Positions 12,944-24,139 of a stretch of DNA of 64,000 bases are shown here, piece after piece. Each line of letters opens with the position of its first letter. Within the stretch, counting starts at the first letter, position 1. The position numbers were made by a program, and so were the translations under genes. Location: the NCBI GenBank assembly GCA_022113835.1, contig JAILWY010000027.1:13868501-13932500 (forward strand). Reading direction: 5' to 3'. The notes beneath the pieces were generated by a model, which searched no databases, had not been told where the DNA came from, and saw nothing but the letters and a program-made list of their open reading frames with translations. The DNA is from Atopsyche davidsoni. Taxonomy: Eukaryota > Arthropoda > Insecta > Trichoptera > Hydrobiosidae.

Positions 12944-15037
12944 ATCCAAGAAGATACATCTTCCTTTAGAAAACTGTCGTCGATCTGCAGTCGTGATAAA
13001 AATTGTTTGCTCTTTTCCGATACGAAATCATGCAGTGTTTTGTCTGGAAAAAAAAGGAAAATAAGACAAATAACAAAAAAAATCTACAACAATTTAAATA
13101 TATCACAAAAAGTCAATTTAACTTACCAAACAACCTTTGAGGAAGTTCTTCCTTTGACGGGTCATCGCGTTTGCTAAAATCTGAGGTTTTGTCCCGGTTG
13201 AAGTTGGCAATCATTTTCTTCTTAGTTTGGTTATCAACTTCATCATCAAACAGTGATAGAATAACTGTCTCTTCACATAAATACCACAAGTGATGGCTAA
13301 ACTTGCTTATAGAAGCATTAGAAATTGTTGCGTCAACTTTTTCGTACTCTTTTAACATCTTCAAGAAGCGCAAATCTTGGTTATGTGCTTTGATCGCCAC
13401 TGTACATTCGAGCCAAGGTTTAACATACAACATCACGACAAAAAACCAAACATCTTGTAGAGCCTTTTTGTCCTTCGCAGTTATTCTGCATTGTGACTGA
13501 AGTAAACAATTTTTTTTAAAGAATAGATCGGTTTCGCCATCCAGCGTGCCTGATGCATGGCTCCGGGGGGGCTTAGTTTTAATTTTTACTCTGTGTCTCC
13601 TCCCTAAATTATTACGCACAGTTCGACCAATTCGCGGTAGTCATCTCTTACATAACCTTTGTCTAATTCTGCCTTATAAAATATTAACAAAGCTTGAATG
13701 TCTGTCTCGGCAACACGTTGTTTTACGAAATGAAGAGATTGTCCAATGTTACTAGCGTCGATGTTTTTCCAATTTTCTCTGAACTTTTTAAGCATTGGAA
13801 TATCTGGGCTACTAGTAATTTGCTTAATTTTGCTATCAAAGACAGTTTTTAGGACCAATTCATAAACATGATGACGACAGGTGAAAAGCAGAAATTCTCT
13901 TCCTAAAGTTTGCTCCAAAATAGCACAAGCTCCATTGAAATGGCCAGTATTGGAAGCTGTTGTATCGCAGCACATTATTTGTACTTTATCGTGAAGGTTC
14001 CAGTCAAACAGAGCTGTTGAGACAGCCTTACCTTGATGTTTTCCAGAAGAATGTTCTAGTTTCGGCACTGCAAGAAGCTGTTCCTTATCGTCAAACGAAG
14101 CAATAACTGGCAAGCGTTCTTCTTTAGAACTTCGTACATCCAACCCGGGAAATAGTTTTCCATCCCAATGGACTGTGACTACGTCGGGTACATTGTTTTG
14201 GAAGTCAGATTTTAATGCTTCTGCCCTTGATTTTCTAGTTTCAGCAGCTAGTGATTCTCTTTGTCTTACAACCCTTTCCTCTTCTTCCAATCGTCGTTGT
14301 TTGGATCTATCTTCTTTTTCCGCCAATTTTTTATCAACACCACCTAAGCATCCCGGTCGACCTGGCTCTCTCTGTTTCATTAAAAATAATTTATCTTCCT
14401 CTATTTTCATTCTCTCAAAAGCATCAGCATGTGCAATATCAAACAAATTATCAAGATCAATTTTGAAATTGTTCTCACGGCTCTTGAACGTAACCTGAGT
14501 TTTCTTACAATTTTTTTGAATCTCTCTCCAAACATGATATAAATCAACAATTTTCTTCACGCAGTTAAGAAATGCCCCTGTTGGAATTCTTGCTTTTTCC
14601 CAATATATGATGCACTCCCTAATCACAAGATTTGCACTTTCACTAACAGTCAGTTTAACCTCAAGAATATTGTTAAATAGGACCGAGAGAAATTGTCGAT
14701 TGGATGGTAATTTTGCACCATTTATTTGATATCTAGGCAAACCGATAAGGAAATTATTTTGTTTATCACTTCGTAATTCTACCGACATGTTAACGCACTA
14801 AACAATGGAGCACTACTAATCTAAAAAATCACGTATGAAATGACAAATAAAACATGTAGTTACAAGTCACAGCGCAGTACTTACGCAACTTGTATGGACA
14901 AGTTTAAATCGCAAGTCGGCACGGGTTATCGTTTATAAATCGAACTAATATTTTTTCTAGACAATATAGGGTTATTACTAAACTTTTAAGAAGGTATGCG
15001 TAAAAAAATATCGAACTTGAATTTTAAGGGACACCTA
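12944..15037 (-). mobile_element. Family A copy 2, truncated and fused to copy 1
   Basis: It starts abruptly inside the second exon (AAGAAGATACATCTTCC) and runs to an intact end AAGGGACACCTAA, which has lost one C. The end that should hold the other inverted repeat is replaced by copy 1, in the same orientation. This suggests recombination or a nested event rather than clean insertion. Confidence 0.8.
13113..14788 (-). pseudogene. Family A transposase, copy 2, frameshifted
   Basis: One frame runs 14788-13604 (394 codons from MSVELRSDKQN) and a second 13619-13113. Between them are a stop after ELCVI and frame changes around a run of G (near 13560) and a run of A/T (near 13510). This copy keeps the N-terminal block missing in copy 1, including a Lys/Glu-rich segment with REPGRPGCLGG, but lacks about 90 residues before ETRKSRAEA. 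Only part of exon 2 remains at 12949-13045. Confidence 0.75.
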
Positions 15038-15053
15038 ATATATATAGATACAT

Positions 15054-15292
15054 AGGCTGTCCCAAAATTAACGCAAGATTTGAATTTGTCGCCATTTTGC
15101 AGTAAAGTTTTGGGAACACCAGCTGATTTACAGTTTGGGAACACCAGTTTATTAGTAAAAATGGAGCGTTACACGATAGAACAACGTGTTTTCATTATTG
15201 AATAATATTTCAAAAATAATGAAAGCTTGGCAGCCTTTTAAAAATGCAAAAATGGTGACAAATTCAAATCAGGCGTTAATTTTGGGACATCC
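15054..15292 (+). mobile_element. mariner-derived MITE, copy 1
   Basis: Begins GGCTGTCCCAAAATTAACGC and ends with the reverse, GCGTTAATTTTGGGACATCC. It keeps the first codons of the parent transposase (MERYTIEQRVFII at 15161), then is deleted to the right inverted repeat. Flanked by AT-rich runs. Confidence 0.78.
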
Positions 15293-15296
15293 TTCA

Positions 15297-15315
15297 TATA
15301 TATATATAAACATAA

Positions 15316-15364
<49 letters not shown>

Positions 15365-15370
15365 ATATAC

Positions 15371-15449
<79 letters not shown>

Positions 15450-15450
15450 T
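15297..15450. repeat. (AT)n microsatellite with ATAC interruptions
   Basis: Follows directly on the mariner MITE that ends at 15292. Confidence 0.95.
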
Positions 15451-15459
15451 ATATAATAT

Positions 15460-18400
15460 AGTATCGATTAAGTCCGATTTATTTTTGCGTCGATCAATAT
15501 CAGTTTCTAACGTAACAGAAGGGCCATAGTTCATAAACACCTCCCGCCATAGAACAAAAGGTGTCGGGCGACAAAAAACACAGTGGGAGAAATTTAAATT
15601 TGACTCACGGATGAAGTTCATAAGTTCGACATCATAAAATATCAATTTCTAACAAAATCACGTACGCCATTTTCCCTTAAAGCTCTGAAAACTTTCCTTT
15701 CGTACTTTGGAATCCTCTTATGGCTGATATTTACGTGACCGAAGCTAGTTTTGTTTTTTATGTACATTTTAAGGTGAATGTTTTTTCAACCGTGGTGATT
15801 TTGTTCCTTTTGTGAACTGATTTTTTATTATTAATCTATAAAAATAAGGTTTCTCTATGTATGTATTTTCTTTCGTAGGTGCGTTAAAGATAATAACAAC
15901 CAGTATAACGGTTGTAAATGACGTAGTTACGACCATTTCTTTAACGGCAGCCAAAACGCGCGGCAAGCGCGGTTCGCGCCCAAGCGACCTGCAGCGGTAG
16001 CGGGCGTGCGGCGAAGAGCTTCAGACTCAGCATGCGCGTTTCACTTGTTGCCTTCATTGGGGACGTTCTTCGATTTCTTCTTGTGGTTGTAGATTGAAAA
16101 AAAAAGCTTTGAAAAACCTGAACAAATGATCGCTGTTATCTTTTTGTATATGCTGTGACGATTCGTGAATTCGAAGCGTCGCAAATAATGAACTATGTGA
16201 TTATTTGAAGTTATCTTGCGGGGCGCTATTTCAAACTTCGCGGGCAAAAGATGCGTGGCTTGAGGGGCTGAGTCCTTCGCAGGAGGCCATGTCAAGTGGC
16301 AACACATGGTTGACATTATTTCAGGAATGTAGGGGTCGCAGGTAGAAAGTCAGCGTCTCGAGAGCGTCCGACGCGCAAAAATGCGGCATTCAATCGTCAT
16401 CGCCGGAGCAGACGGGTCCTTCTGGTGCTGAGGACAAAGGCGAGCAGTCACGTCCCGGATGAACGCGTCTCTTTTAAATACCAAATAATTAGATATTATT
16501 TTGAATCTTTAATTAAATGTAGATTCAGTGGTCATAGGATGCTGCCGAGCGGGGAGCTGGAACATCGAAGCAGACGGATGAGTCCAATTTATTTTATAGG
16601 CTGATTTTTATGAACGCGACGGGGCCGACGTGCGTGTTATTATGTGTTATTTCTTCCAGCTTCGTTATTCGATTAATGTAGTATTGTTAAGTAAGGTTCT
16701 AGGTTAATTTTAATTTTATTGAGTTCTAGAATAGGTTTTTAATTTACGTTATTATTATTTAATTATATGGTCATATAATAGGCGTCTAAGTTAGATCGTA
16801 TTGAGTATTTTTATGGTATGTTTAATTTGAGTTTATGTTAATTTTAAATGTTTAGGATGCATTTTCCTTACAGCAAATCTCTTTAGGGGCTTGCAATCGC
16901 AATTCACGGACCACCTGAGATCATTCAATTACCCTTATATTATTTTATATGCTCTGTATTTTATCTGGAGAAAATACGCGATCGTGTAACCGAGTGGCTT
17001 ACATTTCTTCCAGCCGGGGGGGAGGGGAATTTACACTCACGAAGGATTTTATACTCACGCTATATGGTTGCGGCGAACTTGGGTTTCGGATTATTATCGG
17101 GCGTCTATTGATATTAAGAAATATTTTATATGTTAGATATTTAAGCGTATTTTATTTTGAGTATTTGGGTAGTATATATTTTTTTTTCTGCGGGCTTGTT
17201 GCGTTAGATCCGGCGGCTAGGCTGAGACGCTATTTTGGGTGCGTCTGCGTTTGAATTTGCCGGGAAGGTTGAGACGATACTTAGAGATGCTAGTCTGGTT
17301 TGTGCGTTGAACAAAAGAGTTAAGTTGGCCAAGTTAGGGAGCGTGTAATATCAATGGTATTATTTTATATGTAATAATTTTAAGAAACTAGTTAATAAGT
17401 CTTCGATTCTAGGGTTGCCGATGGGGAATTTTCTACCCTGTTTAGTAATTTGAACTAGCTATAAGAATTTTATTACCTTTATTATTATGTTGTATTAAGT
17501 ATTAAATTTAGTACCCTGCATTTATTAGAGCGTACCTGCTCAAATAATCTCCTGACACGTAATATTACCACAATTTGGACATTCGCGGGTTTCGCCGAAT
17601 TCGAATTAAGCCGCTTCGATCGCGTTTTGCTGGAACGACTGTCATCTTATACTCGCTGATCTGAAGCCTATAAAATAGGTGAACCTAATATCAGGCGACA
17701 ATCTGAGTGAAAGACTTTAATTCAGATTAGGGTGTATAATTTTCTAACGGCCGTTGCGAAACAATAGTTGATCTTCGGGGAGATCGTGAGTGTCCGAGTC
17801 GACCGTACCAAAATTTTGTACTAACCGTAAAGAGTGAAATTAGTTGCACTAAGAGCTGGTGAAGCGAGTCTACAATACAGAAACAATTTTGACATATTCT
17901 AACTACGCAGAAAGGGCTAATCTCCCTTGTTCCAGAACTTATTAATTACCCGGCGACACCGTCGTCCAAAGTTACAGATCATCCGGTGTCCTGCCTTTGG
18001 CGGCCCGCAACTTTAAAATAAACACAAGGATATTCCTCTTCAGATCGAGACGGATTGCAAGTTCTAACAAAATTGCAGCAGAAAATGTTTTTGTATTGAC
18101 GGATTTCGTTTCTTTGACTCTCGCTCAGATTTGATTGGTTGAATTCAGAGTAGATTCGTTTTCGTTATCCTGTTAAATGTTGGACTCATAGGACTCGCCT
18201 TTTGTCATAAAGAGTACGCGGAATTAGATTGTCGAAAAAAAATAGGGAGCGTTTGAAATTGGCAGTCACTATCGTGGGTGCTAGTACGTGTTGATTCAAT
18301 ACGCTAACACTTGACGATACCTGAACTTGGGGACGGAATTGAGAGCTGGAGTTCTCAAAGGTGGCCAATATCGCGAAAAAAGATTTACTTCAATCAAACA

Positions 18401-18890
18401 ATTCTGAACCACTAGTCTTAAGTTAATTCTTGTTTTAAAAGTTTTCAGGGAAAATTATTACTAGGAATTTTATAACGTTCGCTTCTAATTTAATTAAGTT
18501 TATTATATTTAGAATTTTAGCTTAGGCAGGGGGTGGAATCACTACAATGTGTTAGCTAGAAATTTAAATATTTATATTTAAATATATATTTATATAAACA
18601 TATTTAACATATATATATATATTTATATATATAAATTTATAAATTTCTCTTGTACAGTATTTGAAGTAAACGCATCACATTCATATTTTAATACAGTTCA
18701 TTTATGATTTAAAAGGATTTAATGGCCAACATAAAACTATATTATTGTTTTGATTCAAACAATCTCCCCGCCACGCGCAGAGCTCCACCTTCCAAGGCTG
18801 CGAGGCCCTCTGCCCCATCAACGATCTCCCGGGGAGTAAGGCAATACGCTTTTTCAAAAAAAAAAATGTTTGGTGGCAATTATTTCGGCA
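15460..18890. other. No gene recognised
   Basis: Low-repeat region with a GC-rich stretch at 15950-16060 and 16320-16460. Short frames (up to 101 codons at 16949-17254) show no recognisable domain. 16640-17600 is unusually rich in TTTTAAT and may be an old LTR element, but I found no matching terminal repeats. Confidence 0.4.
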
Positions 18891-18896
18891 ATATAT

Positions 18897-18898
18897 AT

Positions 18899-18984
<86 letters not shown>

Positions 18985-18988
18985 TATA
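18897..18988. repeat. (AT)n microsatellite
   Basis: Runs up to the left inverted repeat of the mariner element at 18989. Confidence 0.95.
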
Positions 18989-19670
18989 CGGCGTGTGCAT
19001 TAATTTTTTCGGATTTTCTAAGAGATGGCGTTACTAGTATTGAATCGCATCAGGCTATAGTTTAACATTTCATTGTGAAGCGTATTGTAAGCCCGGACAT
19101 GCATCAACATCGACGGCCAGGCCAAATATTCATGGCGCCAATGCTGTGGGATCAGAAGGGTGTCATCCACTATGAGCTGCTAAAACAAGGCCAAACTATC
19201 ATGGGCAAGTTCTACAGACAACAATTGATGCGTTTGAAGCGAGCATTGGCAGAAAAACGGCCAGAATATGCGACCAGGCACGAGTCTGTAATTTTCCATC
19301 ATAACAATGCTCGGCGACATGTTGCTAAATCGGTTAAAACCTATTTGAAAAACAGTGGATAGGAAGTTCTGCCTCACCCGCCTTATAGCTCAGACCTTGC
19401 CCCTTCCGACTACCACTTGTTTCAATCGATGCAGAATGCTCTTTTTGGAATACGCTTCACTTCTGAACAGGGTATCAAAATTCGGCTTGATTCTTTCTTG
19501 GCTTCAAAAGACGAACAGTTCTTTTGGGATGGAATCCATAATTTGCCCGAAAGATGGGAAAAAGTAGTGGCTAGCGATGGATAATACTTTGAATAGACTT
19601 TATTGTTCCAATTTTTTATAATAAAGCTCCAATTTCACGAAAAAATCCGAAAAAATTAATGCAAACACCG
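18989..19670 (+). mobile_element. Internally deleted mariner element with both inverted repeats
   Basis: Ends CGGCGTGTGCATTAATTTTT and (reverse) CGGTGTTTGCATTAATTTTT, about 28-30 bp with few mismatches, each bordered by TA. Left flank is (TA)n. Confidence 0.88.
19075..19584 (+). pseudogene. mariner transposase C-terminal part with a mutated catalytic residue
   Basis: Carries LWDQKGVIHYELLKQGQTI (first Asp), FHHNNARRHVAKSVKTYL and, after an in-frame TAG at 19360, EVLPHPPYSSDLAPSDYHL. In the second block HDN has become HNN, so the catalytic Asp is lost as well as the frame. The N-terminal DNA-binding half is absent. Confidence 0.85.
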
Positions 19671-19682
19671 TATATATAAAAA

Positions 19683-20695
19683 TAAGGGTGTCTCTTATAT
19701 GACAAAAAAATTTTTTTTTTCAAATTTCGAAATGCATACCCTCTACATTTTTTACTAATGCTATAAGATACTTAAATATAAAATTTCATCTTTCTAGCAT
19801 AATTACAACCAGTGCCGACCGAGCTTCAAAGTTTAGTAAAATACGTGTTTTGTCTTGATATTTCGGTCTGGTATAAAATCATTATAAATGCAATAAATTT
19901 AGTGAACAATAGTAAAAATTCAATTAGATGAATATTAAGAAGATACATCTTCCTTTAGAAAACTGTCGTCGATCTGCAGTCGTGATAAAAATTGTTTGCT
20001 CTTTTCCGATACAAAACCATCCAGTGTTTTGCCTGGAAAAAAAAGAAAAATAAGATAAATAACAAAAAAAATCTACAACAATTTAAATATATCACAAAAT
20101 GTCAATTTAACTTACCAAACAACCTTTGAGGCAGTTCTTCTTTTGAGGGGTCATAGCGTTTGCTAAAATCTGAGGTTTTGTCCCGGTTGAAGTTGGCAAT
20201 CATTTTCTTCATAGTTTGGTTATCAACTTCATCATCAAACAGTGATAGAATAACTGTCTCTTCACATAAATACCACAAGTGATGGCTAAACTTGCTTATA
20301 GAAGCATTAGAAATTGTTGCGTCAACTTTTTCGTACTCTTTTAACATCTTCAAGAAGTGCAAATCTTGGTTAGGTGCTTTGATCGCCACTGTACATTCGA
20401 GCCAAGGTTTTACATACAACATCACGACAAATAAGCAAACATCTTGTAGAGCCTTTTTGTCCTTCGCAGTTATTCTGCATTGTGACTGAAGTAAACATAT
20501 TTTTAAAGAATAGATCGCTCTCGCCATCTAGCGTGCCTGATGCATGGCTCCGGGGGGCCTTAGTTTTCATTTTTCCTCTGTGTCTCCTCCCAAAACTATT
20601 ACGCACAGTTCGACCAATTCGCGGTAGTCATCTCTTACATAACTTTTGTCTAATTCTGCCTTATAAAATATTGACAAAGCTTGAATGTCTAATAG
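19683..20695 (-). mobile_element. Family A copy 3, 5'-truncated
   Basis: Left end TAAGGGTGTCTCTTATATGAC is present. About 270 bases of the exon-2 region are deleted after 19935 relative to copy 1. Homology stops at about 20695 in the middle of exon 1 (after CTTGAATGTCT), where unrelated DNA begins. Confidence 0.8.
20102..20695 (-). pseudogene. Family A transposase fragment, copy 3
   Basis: Frame 20527-20102 gives the C-terminal part of exon 1 (MARAIYSLKICLLQSQC ... RLFGKLN) with a donor at its end. Upstream, 20695-20570 continues in another frame (SIFYKAELDKSYVRDDYREL). A premature stop and frame change near 20530-20570 break it. It lacks the whole N-terminal half. Confidence 0.7.
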
Positions 20696-21460
20696 TAATA
20701 GTAATCTCGGGTTTCTTTTAAAAGCACTCGGACATCTGGCAGTGCATGCTGCTTCCCTCGCGGGGTCCAACGTGCGACTCCAGTTTGCACGAGTCATAAA
20801 TAGAAAGAATCAGTTGTGATATAAATTTTTTCTTTTAAAATTAAGTATCGCAAATTTACACGTTTCGAATGAATAAACCAAAGAAATACCATGAAAATGA
20901 AAAATGTGTTTTTGCATTTAAATAAAATTAAAACTGACTCTCATCGGTGTTTTCGTTTAATCGATTGTCACCCTGCCCGATGGGCCGTCCGATTTATCGG
21001 AGTGTCCGATAAGAAAGGACTGCGCCTCCTGGCGACACCCAGAGGGGGAGAGGGGTGGGCGGGAGCGACCGAGATAACGCCGTGCGCTCCTTAGCCGCAT
21101 CGAGTGAGCCGCACTCGAGGGTGCGAGAGGCCACTTCGTCTGGGACTGTTTCTTATCGTCCCACGCCGCTGTCCCGATACCTGATTGACATTTATTCCTG
21201 GAGGTTTATTTTCTTTTACTTTCATTTGAAAACTGAGAGACTCGTACGATATACATAAAAATAGCTAACTTTACCACTAATAGATATTTTTTCATGTACA
21301 CTTTTAAAGATGCAACGATCTGGACTTTTCTAGGACAACTAATCTCAAATATATACGAGTAATAAAAACAGTTGAACCAACATCGCAAAAATTGTAAACA
21401 TAACTTACAGTGCTTAGTTTTATTTTACTAAATGTACTGTTTATATTTTACTGTGGTTAA

Positions 21461-21640
21461 TACAGTTTGTCCAAACAGAGTATCGGGTATTTGTTAGATC
21501 AGTTAAACAAAAACTACTAGTAATCAAGTATTTTTTTTATTGTTGATTATAAGATACAAAATAGAACATTATTTCAAAAAGATGATGTTATCCAAATGGT
21601 GACCGTTACGTTGCTGGCACTCTTCTAATCTGGAATGAAG
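21461..21640 (-). mobile_element. Inverted fragment of the right end of the neighbouring Tc1/mariner-like element
   Basis: About 175 bases match the reverse complement of 22187-22346, including TGCTGGCACTCTTCTAATCT. Together the two make an inverted pair around the 21.66-22.35 kb element. Confidence 0.78.
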
Positions 21641-21660
21641 ATTGCTGATAACACGCTAAC

Positions 21661-22346
21661 AGGGTGTTCAAAAAGTATATCAGGTATTTGTTTTACCGTT
21701 GAAGTTGATTCGAAGCAGCTGAGGGGCGCGGGAAGGGAATCGTAGAGGCCGCCATCTTGTGGAGTTTTAGTCGCTATGAAGCAATACCCGGAGACGCATC
21801 GCGCTTTTTGCGTACGAACGTATTATTGTAACGGTGATTCAATAGTGACTGCTTAACGTTTGTATCGTGCGGAGTATCGTACACGCAATGCACCAAGTGA
21901 CGATAGCATTAGAAAATGTTCGAAAATACAGGTGCGACGGTAAAAATTCAAAACTCTGGTCGCCCTCGTTCAGTCCGCGACCAGGAAACAATCGAAGAAG
22001 TGGAAGCGTCAGTTCGTCAAAATCCGTCTTTGCATTCGATTTTCAAGAAATATTTGCATTTAAAAGCGTATAAAATTCAATTGGTGCAAGAATTGAAGGA
22101 TACGGACTACGAAAATCGCTTGAATTTTGCAAACGAAATGCTGCGGCGATTCAACAACTTTCAATCTTTGTTTCAGATTAGAAGAGTGCCAGCAGCGTAA
22201 CGGTCACTTTATGGATAACATCACCTTTTTGAAATAATTTTCCATTTTGTATTCTTATAATCAACAAATAAAAAAAAATACTTGATTACTAATAGTTTTT
22301 GTTTTACTGAAGTAACAAGTACCTGATACTTTGTTTGGACACCCTG
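21661..22346 (+). mobile_element. Tc1/mariner-like deleted element
   Basis: Left end AGGGTGTTCAAAAAGTATAT and right end matching ...TTTGTTTGGACACCCT. Inside, 21949-22198 codes for NSGRPRSVRDQETIEEVEAS and YKIQLVQELKDTDYENRL, a pattern of an insect Tc1/mariner N-terminal region. The catalytic domain is missing. Confidence 0.72.
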
Positions 22347-22906
22347 TATATAAATGATGTGGTTTTAGACCTGATACATCATATTCAGTTCGAATTTATT
22401 TACATTAATAACATTGGTTTTTTATTTTACTGCTACATTATAAAAAAAAATTGCACAGTTTCTATCAAATTTAAAAAATTGCGTTTCTTTCTCTCTTCTC
22501 TTTTTCTTCTTTTTTTTCACAACTGGTGTGCTTTGGTATTTCTGTATTATATTATATAATAGTTTAGATAGCTTTACAAGCGCGCCTTTAATTTTGAGAA
22601 ATCGTTTATTTTTTTAGTTACCGTAGACGAAAGTACAAATAAAGAAATCAAAATACCATCGTCATTGAGCAGCAAGCGCAAGGGCCGTAGGCAGCACGTT
22701 TTACGGGCCCGACGGGGCGCGCCGTCGGGCGGACGGGAGCCCGCTAAGAGATGAGGTCTCCGGCCCAGGGGCCCGCTCTGAGACGAGGTCCTCGGCACGG
22801 GGCCTGGAGCGTTTGAAGTGTTTAGTTATGATACTTATTTTATTTTGTTAAATTAATTTGGTTCGATATAAGTATTGACCCAAATCTTATTAATTTTATA
22901 TATACA

Positions 22907-24139
22907 CTAGAAATGTAGCCCGTCACAGAATTATGTATTCGATGAACGATGCAATAGTGTTTGAACATATGTTTGGCTGACAATAAGATGAATTGAATGA
23001 ATTGCTTTCATTTTGTACCATCAATTGGATGAAGGCGCGAAGTTCTGTGATATATTTGGCGTTGAACTTTGAAGCAGAGTGGCCTTGATTCTGTCACTGG
23101 ACCTGTTTTTTTATTTAGCTCCCATTGATGCAATAGATAAACAGTTATTGTACGATCTTATTTTTCTTTGGAAATTTCCATTATAAATATTTTCTGGATT
23201 TGACATAATATCCTTTAAATATACCGGGAAAATAGGCTTTGCTGGTAATTTCACTTCAACTTTGTGACAGCAATTGTTGAACTTTCCATCTGATGGTTTT
23301 TCTGCTTGAAGATGTAAAGCATTGCAGAATTGACAGGTCACATTCATTAATCCACAATTGTGTGCAGTAATCTTTTCTGGGACAGCGAGCGCTATCAAAC
23401 GCTCCTGTGTGAGTTGTCTTATTGTTTCTTCTGTTTCTGTTTGTCTCGATGTGGATACACACACTCGCTTTGAGGACATACGCTGCGCTCGCTGTGTATC
23501 TGTTTCTTTTTGTCTTGAGGTCGATGCACGTACCCGAATTTTAAGAAGACGCTGCTCACGTTTTCCTTCCAATTCATTGCTTGACATTTCTGTCACATTT
23601 CGTGTCACAAACAACGCATCACTTTCACTGCACTGTTCTTTATTTGATGCAGTCTTTATCGCGTTCAATTGTGCAATTCTTTTTGAATTACGTTTGCTGT
23701 GCGTAGACGGTGTTATTTTTTTAGGAGGCATTTTGAGTTATTAATGATGTAATTAATAATTTCTAATGCAATTTCGATGAAAAAATAAAGATGGTACTTG
23801 TGTCAAACTGACATAAACTGGAAATTTCTAAGAAGCATCAAATTTGTTTTTTTTTGTAAAAGTTCTAAATTTGAAATTCTCGCGGTGAACAACAGAATCA
23901 TATAATTCGTACATATTGAAACTCGCTAAAGCATATTTTTTAGTTTTATTAAAAAGTTTATTAATTAAAATATTATCCAATCGTCTTGAAATTTGGCACA
24001 TAGCTGCGGAAAAACTTACTGAACTTACGTGCAAAAAATCAGATATAAGATATTCTATACAATATTTTAAGATATTCTATAGAGAACCAATGAGACATAC
24101 ACACACACACCCACACACAATGGATATTATTATAGTAGA
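22907..24139 (-). mobile_element. Helitron family 2, copy 1
   Basis: On the minus strand the element begins TCTACTATAATAATATCCAT at 24139 and ends GGGCTACATTTCTAG at 22907, with T following CTAG. The base before the 5' TC is T rather than A. It contains the N-terminal third of a Helitron protein. The same 5' end recurs at 38877. Confidence 0.78.
23111..23731 (-). pseudogene. Helitron family 2 protein, N-terminal part (206 codons)
   Basis: Starts MPPKKITPSTHSKRNSKR and has a repeated Ser/Thr/Arg-rich unit (RASTSRQKETDTQRAQRMSS). It ends with the N-terminal zinc-finger-like block CQFCNALHLQAEKPSDGKFN, NCCHKVEVKLPAKPIF and IRSYNNCLSIASMGA, which in Helitrons precedes the replicase domain. The open frame stops there; everything downstream is lost. 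Confidence 0.8.

Noticed and set aside
16949..17254. 101-codon plus-strand frame
   Set aside because: No motif, AT-rich composition, no splice partners.
16640..17600. LTR retrotransposon
   Set aside because: Sequence style suggested it, but I found no paired terminal repeats, primer site or gag/pol motif.
24060..24120. CRISPR-like or short regularly spaced repeats
   Set aside because: Only a (CA)n tract; no spaced direct repeats anywhere in the window.
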